A stretch of DNA of 45,251 nt from Halobacteriovorax sp. Its GTDB lineage: Bacteria; Bdellovibrionota; Bacteriovoracia; Bacteriovoracales; Bacteriovoracaceae. The notes beneath the pieces are model-generated. The model was given only the letters and a program-made list of their open reading frames with translations, was not told the origin of the DNA and did no database searches. Positions within the stretch are counted from its first letter, which is position 1, and each line of letters opens with the position of its first letter. Position numbers and translations under genes: made by a program. The stretch is from positions 1 through 45,251 of the forward strand of contig JAIBDQ010000007.1 of NCBI GenBank assembly GCA_024686135.1, written 5' to 3'. This document shows, one piece after another, positions 40,643 through 45,251 of this stretch.

Positions 40643-41998
40643 TTGAAACTGTTTACCCCGTGCATGTTATTCCTGTTGTTGTCCGCTACCGCGTATGCTG
40701 AATCTAAAAGTTTTTTTATCGATAGTTTTGAATACGAAGATCGAGTTTATTCTAGGTCTAAGAAAACAGAATTAGGTGATCAGACTGAAATAGAAGTTAG
40801 CGCTAAATACATTTATCAACCAGGTACTTTTGCTCGGTTAAGATTTGAAACTTCTCCAGAAGAAAATAGAGAGAATAACGAAACTTCTAAATTTGAAATT
40901 CAGTTAGGTCACAAATATCAGAGTGTTGATTTTAATGTAGATCTTGAGCTGCAAACAAACAAGTCGACCAACGGAGGATCTGCTCTTGGTCTCGACTTGG
41001 ATTCAGAATACACAAATATTAAATGGCAGATCAACTCGATGTTTAGCTTTACCTTTTTTCCTTTTAACTTTGATGGAGAAGTTGGAAAAGAATTTAATAC
41101 TTGGGATGTCACGAGGATCAAAACTATTGATGGATCACCGACAACTGTCTCAAACTCACCAGTTGGCTCTGAAAAAATCGTAGAAAAAACAATACCAGGA
41201 TTTGTTTTAGGAATTACTCCAGAAGCAGTAAAGGGACTTGGTCTCTACGCAGGTTTTGGTGTAGCTTCTTATTTTTATCCAACAAACCCAAGCTTTGACC
41301 TCCTCACTAATACAACGGCAACTTCATGGGAAAGAAAAGAAGATCATGGTTATAAGTTTGGTGTAGATCTTGAGCGAGAAAACCTAAATTTAAAGCTGGA
41401 GTATGTTGGGCACGACAGGTCTGAAGAAACAGGTTCACTGCTAGAGTATGCCGCTTCGGCTTACCTTATTGCTAAAATGAGTGGCTTTGTCTTTGACGCT
41501 GAGGTGACAATGTCAAAAGCAGGTCAAAGGCCCTGGTTTACTCCGAGAGGAACCACATGGTTTGAGACGACATCTCCATTTAGAAAAATATACAAAGATT
41601 ACTTTGGTAATAATGTTCAAGATTGGATTGGGAAGACTGACTTTGCAACTGGTTTAAGACTTGGATATCAGATTGGGGACTTTACACCATACTTCCTTTT
41701 TCGTTATCAGGGAGAGAATTTTATTTTTATCGAAAATGAGTCTGCTCATCTTCTTAGAACTGCTGATGAAACAAAATCTCATGGTGGCTTAAGTCGGATC
41801 GGTACTGGGGCTTACTTGTCATATGGAAATTGGGTCGTAAATCCTGAGCTTGAAGTGAGAAATGCTTCTAATCCCGTTTTTGGGAATGCTGCAGATGTTA
41901 GAAGTAATAGACTGCTTAGCACATACAGAAAAACGGATTATCTTTTAACTTTTACTGTTAGTTACGATATCGACGGTGATAACGCTTTCGCCCCTTAA
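40643..41998 (+). CDS. Outer-membrane beta-barrel protein
   Basis: This 451-residue protein starts at TTG (GAGAGG five bases upstream) with a signal peptide (KLFTPCMLFLLLSATAYAE). The mature part is a run of amphipathic strands typical of a barrel (KFEIQLGHKYQSVDFNVDLELQ; KFGVDLERENLNLKLEYVGHD; FATGLRLGYQIGDFTPYFLFRY; YLLTFTVSYDID). Negative and aromatic residues alternate as in outer-membrane strands. It ends 10 bases before the lipoprotein gene, which is followed by the nuclease gene, so it may be the outer-membrane partner of that system. The family is not recognised. Confidence 0.65.
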   Translation: MKLFTPCMLFLLLSATAYAESKSFFIDSFEYEDRVYSRSKKTELGDQTEIEVSAKYIYQPGTFARLRFETSPEENRENNETSKFEIQLGHKYQSVDFNVDLELQTNKSTNGGSALGLDLDSEYTNIKWQINSMFSFTFFPFNFDGEVGKEFNTWDVTRIKTIDGSPTTVSNSPVGSEKIVEKTIPGFVLGITPEAVKGLGLYAGFGVASYFYPTNPSFDLLTNTTATSWERKEDHGYKFGVDLERENLNLKLEYVGHDRSEETGSLLEYAASAYLIAKMSGFVFDAEVTMSKAGQRPWFTPRGTTWFETTSPFRKIYKDYFGNNVQDWIGKTDFATGLRLGYQIGDFTPYFLFRYQGENFIFIENESAHLLRTADETKSHGGLSRIGTGAYLSYGNWVVNPELEVRNASNPVFGNAADVRSNRLLSTYRKTDYLLTFTVSYDIDGDNAFAP

Positions 41999-42008
41999 GA
42001 GGACTAAA

Positions 42009-42980
42009 ATGAAAAATAATTTCTTAATTTTGATGATTCTTGTTTTTTTCAATAGTTGCTCAGATGGCGGAGTTGAAACTATATCAAAACCTTTAGGTCC
42101 AGAAGTAAGCGCACTTCATGCTGATATTAACCAGCTTGAAGTTGGTCTAGCTGATAGTTTATTTATGACTAACTCTACAAAAGACGAAGTTGCTCTTATC
42201 AAAACTTACCTAACTCAAGCAAGAATTTTAACAACAAGGCTGAATTCTATTCCTAACGACGGAATGGCCGCAAAAGAGTTATTTTTAGTTTTAAAGAAGA
42301 TTGAGGGGTTTCCTTTCTCTGCCAGAGATGAGGGGCTTTTTGAGAATATGGTGTTTCGTCTTAGAATAACTCTAAGTAAATTTGCAGATATTCAAAACTT
42401 AGATCTCGCTGGGATAGAGTGGTCACTTTTAAAGTTTGGGTTTCAAGGGAAGCTAAGCCCATTTAAGGCCATAAAATTGTTTAATGAGTCACCAATTTGG
42501 CAGTATGGAACTTTTAAAGCCGATACATATGCTAAAGCAGAATCTCGTGGTGTTAAAGCTAATGCTTGGTTGTTTTCTCCCATTTACGATTTAAAGGGCT
42601 CAAAGAAGCATCAGCTTCTAGTTAAGCATATTGTGAGAAATCCAGAATGGGAAAATTTCAAGTTAAAGATTTCTACTGACTACGATGGAGCTGATCCTGA
42701 AGCTGCTACTTGGACTGAGCTTGTGGTTAAACCGAGCCGTGGAGTATCGCCAAACCAATGGACAACTTTAGTAACTAATCCAATTGATCTTAGTGCATAT
42801 ACAGGTAAGAAAGTCATTTTCGCATTCCAGTTTCTAGCTACTGAAAAAAGTAATTCAGTTTGGGAAATATTGAATCTAGAAATAAAAGGAACTGGGAATT
42901 CAATTAGTTCTGAAGAACTTCAAGTTACATACGAGCCTGCCCCCTCAGACCCACCTGCAAATGAGGAAGAGAATAATTAA
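42009..42980 (+). CDS. Lipoprotein with a choice-of-anchor/cleaved-adhesin-like domain
   Basis: This 323-residue protein has a lipoprotein signal (MKNNFLILMILVFFNSC, Cys17). I take the ATG at 42009 rather than 41976, as AGAGGA precedes it and the lipobox then sits correctly. A helical part spans about 20-150. A jelly-roll-like domain follows: WLFSPIYDLKGSKKHQLLVKH, LKISTDYDGADPEAATWTEL, GKKVIFAFQFLA. This resembles the choice-of-anchor/MAM-like domains often found next to extracellular nucleases. The tail is Pro/Glu-rich. Its stop overlaps the nuclease start as TAATG, so the two are translated together. Confidence 0.7.
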   Translation: MKNNFLILMILVFFNSCSDGGVETISKPLGPEVSALHADINQLEVGLADSLFMTNSTKDEVALIKTYLTQARILTTRLNSIPNDGMAAKELFLVLKKIEGFPFSARDEGLFENMVFRLRITLSKFADIQNLDLAGIEWSLLKFGFQGKLSPFKAIKLFNESPIWQYGTFKADTYAKAESRGVKANAWLFSPIYDLKGSKKHQLLVKHIVRNPEWENFKLKISTDYDGADPEAATWTELVVKPSRGVSPNQWTTLVTNPIDLSAYTGKKVIFAFQFLATEKSNSVWEILNLEIKGTGNSISSEELQVTYEPAPSDPPANEEENN

Positions 42981-45251
42981 TGAAAGCACTCTTACTTCTT
43001 ATATTAATTTTCGCAATTAGTTGCACAGATAAAGTTTATCGGTATGACTTTGGAGAGTCAGTACTAGCAACGAGTAAAAAAGAGCTGGGTTCCAATAGCG
43101 CGAGTACGCTGATCGGAATTGCTCTAAAAGAAGTAAATAAACTCGATATTGTACTTTTTCCAAGCAATTTATTGGTTGATAGTAAGTTTTCAGAGTTAAA
43201 ATTACAGATGAATGACTCTGAGATTGAGACTGTTCTTGGGTTGTACGATTTAGGTGGTGCTAAAGATAACTTTAAGACTGGCCGAATGACCGGGAAGCAA
43301 ATAAAAAAATTCCTTATCAAAAGAAACCAAAGAGCCAATATGGCAGATATCCATACGGTGGGTGTTAATTATAAGCTCGAACTGCGTGGCGGTATTGTAG
43401 AGAACTTCGGTATTTCTGGAGAGCTTGGAGAGAACCTAGATTTAAAAAGAGTCTATAAAGTAGCTATTAGTGATTTCTTTTATTTTAATAATGCAACCTT
43501 TCCAGGATATTTTTATGGAAATGGTTTAAATAGAGATTTCACAGATGTTCAAAACATTGTTTCAGCTAAAGAAAGTTTAAAAACTTACCTTAAAAACTTA
43601 AAAGAACTTCCATTTATGGCCATTCAAAACTCAACGGTTGTTAAGAAAACGGGAGCTAATCTTGGAAGTGTTAAGATTTACGATATCCAAGGTGACTCAC
43701 ATCGTTCAAAGCTCCTTGGAAACTTGGTAAGCACTAATGGAATCGTAACTGCTCTTGGGAATAATGATAGATTCCCAAAGGGGTTTGAGTTTTATATTCA
43801 AGACATAAGAGGGGATAATAATCCTAGAACTTCTGATGGGATTAGAGTTTTTAAAGAAAAAAATATAGAAGGAATTAAATTAGGTGATCATGTCGAAGTT
43901 AGCGCAACAGTATTTGAAGAAATGACAGGGACTAGGATGTCTCGAACTTCTCTTATGGATGTTACTTCAGTGAAAATCCTTTCAAGAGAAAATGAACTTC
44001 CTAAGGCGGTACGAATTGGTTCAAATGGCCGAACTATTCCTGACGCTAAGGTTTCTTCTTGGGTAGGTGATTTAAATTTCAAGCCAAATTTAGACTTAGA
44101 AGATGGAATAGATTTCTGGGAAAGCTTAGAAGGTATGCGTTTGAGTATGGATGATCTAAGAATTGTCGGCTTTAGGGGCGGGTATGAAGAATATGATAGC
44201 CAGAGACCTAAAGACTATTTGAATCTCTATATAATTGGTGATGCCAAGGATAAAAAGTCTCATAGCACCTGGGTAGATGGAATTATGATTGATCCACTGG
44301 CCGGGGATTTTAATCCAGAGATCGTTCAAATTGTTTCAAATCACTTAAGTAAAGGGATTCCTAATAAAAACTACTTTAATGTTGGTGACCTTATTAATGG
44401 CAGTGTTGAAGGTGTTTTAACATATGAAATGAATATATTTGGTGATGGTGAGTTCAGTATTGTTCTTCCTGAAAGTCAGGATGTGCTGATTAATGGTTAT
44501 GAAGGTCTTGGCGAAGTAAAACTCGAGAATAGACCTACGACTAGCTTAACACCAGAAGTGGATAAGTTAACCATAGCCACTTTTAATATTGAAAACTTAA
44601 GTGCTGACCAGACTGCTAGAGTTAAGCGTGTTGGCATGGCCATCAATACAACTCTAAAATGTCCAGACATCGTAAACCTCGTTGAAGTGCAAGATAATAA
44701 TGGGGAAGACTTTACTGGTGGTTCTGCAGCTGATCGTACGATGTCTAATATTATTGACTCAATCGATTGCGGTGAAGAATACGATTATAAACCGCTTAAT
44801 ATAGACCCAGTGAACCATTATGAAGGCGGAGTTCCTGGTGGAAATATTAGAGTGGCGATGATTTATAATGCCAAAAGGTTAGGCTTTGATTCCAGACCTG
44901 CTCCAGGCCCCATGGCCGAAACTATGATCCTGGATAATGGCTCTATAAATTATAATCCTGGAAGAGTTAGTCCTTCGGACCCTGCTTTTAGAGGAACACG
45001 TAAGTCAATAATTGCGGAGTTTAAATTTAGAGGTGAACCTGTCTTTGTGATTGGTAATCATTTCAATTCTAAGCTTGGTGATAGCTCTGCATGGTCAGCT
45101 ATACAGCCAGTGACTTTAGGTTCAGAAGAAAAAAGAGCAAGGCTTGCAATGAAAATTAATGAGTTTGTTGGAAGACTTTCTTTTAAAAACCCTAAGGCAA
45201 ATATAGCGGTAGTTGGGGATTTCAATGCATACATGACAGAGAATCCTATGC
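42980..45251 (+). CDS. Surface nuclease lipoprotein, ExeM/NucH-like (3' end beyond window)
   Basis: The frame begins at the ATG overlapping the lipoprotein stop and runs 757 codons to the window edge. The lipobox is IFAISC (Cys15). Residues ~25-190 resemble the 5'-nucleotidase C-terminal domain (LDIVLFPSN; VYKVAISDFFYF...PGYFYGNG). Residues ~215-340 form the OB-like nuclease domain (KIYDIQGDSHRSKLLGNLV; FYIQDIRGDNNPRTSDGIRVF). From ~530 the endonuclease/exonuclease/phosphatase domain follows: TFNIENL (Asn536, Glu538), VEVQDN (Glu569), GNHFNSK (His694, Asn696), GDFNA (Asp747, Asn749). It should degrade extracellular or prey DNA at the cell surface. No metallophosphatase domain is seen. Confidence 0.85.
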   Translation, partial: MKALLLLILIFAISCTDKVYRYDFGESVLATSKKELGSNSASTLIGIALKEVNKLDIVLFPSNLLVDSKFSELKLQMNDSEIETVLGLYDLGGAKDNFKTGRMTGKQIKKFLIKRNQRANMADIHTVGVNYKLELRGGIVENFGISGELGENLDLKRVYKVAISDFFYFNNATFPGYFYGNGLNRDFTDVQNIVSAKESLKTYLKNLKELPFMAIQNSTVVKKTGANLGSVKIYDIQGDSHRSKLLGNLVSTNGIVTALGNNDRFPKGFEFYIQDIRGDNNPRTSDGIRVFKEKNIEGIKLGDHVEVSATVFEEMTGTRMSRTSLMDVTSVKILSRENELPKAVRIGSNGRTIPDAKVSSWVGDLNFKPNLDLEDGIDFWESLEGMRLSMDDLRIVGFRGGYEEYDSQRPKDYLNLYIIGDAKDKKSHSTWVDGIMIDPLAGDFNPEIVQIVSNHLSKGIPNKNYFNVGDLINGSVEGVLTYEMNIFGDGEFSIVLPESQDVLINGYEGLGEVKLENRPTTSLTPEVDKLTIATFNIENLSADQTARVKRVGMAINTTLKCPDIVNLVEVQDNNGEDFTGGSAADRTMSNIIDSIDCGEEYDYKPLNIDPVNHYEGGVPGGNIRVAMIYNAKRLGFDSRPAPGPMAETMILDNGSINYNPGRVSPSDPAFRGTRKSIIAEFKFRGEPVFVIGNHFNSKLGDSSAWSAIQPVTLGSEEKRARLAMKINEFVGRLSFKNPKANIAVVGDFNAYMTENPM

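Noticed and set aside
43036-43338. 100-codon minus-strand frame opposite the nuclease gene
   Set aside because: The plus-strand frame is continuous for 757 codons with clear nuclease motifs.

Overview
The window is AT-rich DNA from a free-living, probably predatory or marine, Gram-negative bacterium. Many proteins carry Sec signal peptides or lipoboxes, there is an Omp85/BamA protein with five POTRA domains, and gene packing is tight (4-bp ATGA/TTGA overlaps and two pairs of convergent genes whose stop codons abut). Together with a LexA/DinB pair and many exported proteins I cannot match to families, this suggests the Bdellovibrionota (Bacteriovorax/Halobacteriovorax-like). That placement is inference. 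I see no tRNA, rRNA, CRISPR array, insertion sequence or phage gene, so this reads as ordinary chromosome. No stretch over 300 bases lacks a gene.

Layout. 1-5.8 kb (minus strand): an antibiotic-biosynthesis-monooxygenase-like small protein, two tandem DUF2723 polytopic membrane proteins (probable glycosyltransferases), then a separately promoted small Cse60-like protein plus methyltransferase, a small unknown gene, and the first codons of another gene. 5.9-7.4 kb (plus): a YdcZ-type small transporter and a PldB-type lipase. 7.4-13.5 kb (minus): a BamA-like protein, a 696-residue exported unknown and a degenerate membrane sensor. 13.7-14.5 kb: a small secreted protein and a stand-alone HAMP membrane protein. 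14.7-19.2 kb (plus): the xanthine dehydrogenase operon xdhA-xdhB-xdhC. 19.3-23.3 kb (plus): a hybrid histidine kinase with three receivers, followed by a pseudo-receiver/cyclic-nucleotide-binding protein. 23.2-25.8 kb: thioesterase, murI, eno. 25.8-29.8 kb (plus): a six-TM kinase-like protein, a 2H-phosphoesterase-like protein with both catalytic histidines lost, an outer-membrane-type protein and a tail-anchored exported protein, closed by a bidirectional terminator. 29.9-31.9 kb (minus): a large exported membrane protein preceded by a candidate 15-codon leader peptide.

32.0-35.8 kb (minus) is the most distinctive block: lexA-dinB-menE/menH. lexA is followed by dinB, which overlaps a single gene fusing a MenE-like acyl-CoA ligase to a MenH-like hydrolase. 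The lexA promoter holds four copies of an 11-bp unit in two tandem pairs. One pair lies exactly in the 17-bp spacer between the -35 and -10 boxes, which makes it a strong candidate for a direct-repeat SOS operator.

35.9-45.3 kb: an exported unknown (minus), then plus-strand genes for a secreted protein, an alpha/beta hydrolase, an exported lipin/LNS2-type HAD phosphatase, and a coupled trio of outer-membrane barrel protein, lipoprotein and large surface nuclease lipoprotein. The nuclease runs off the window. It has a 5'-nucleotidase C-terminal-like domain at its N-terminus, ahead of the OB-fold and endonuclease/exonuclease/phosphatase domain, which is a permuted order.
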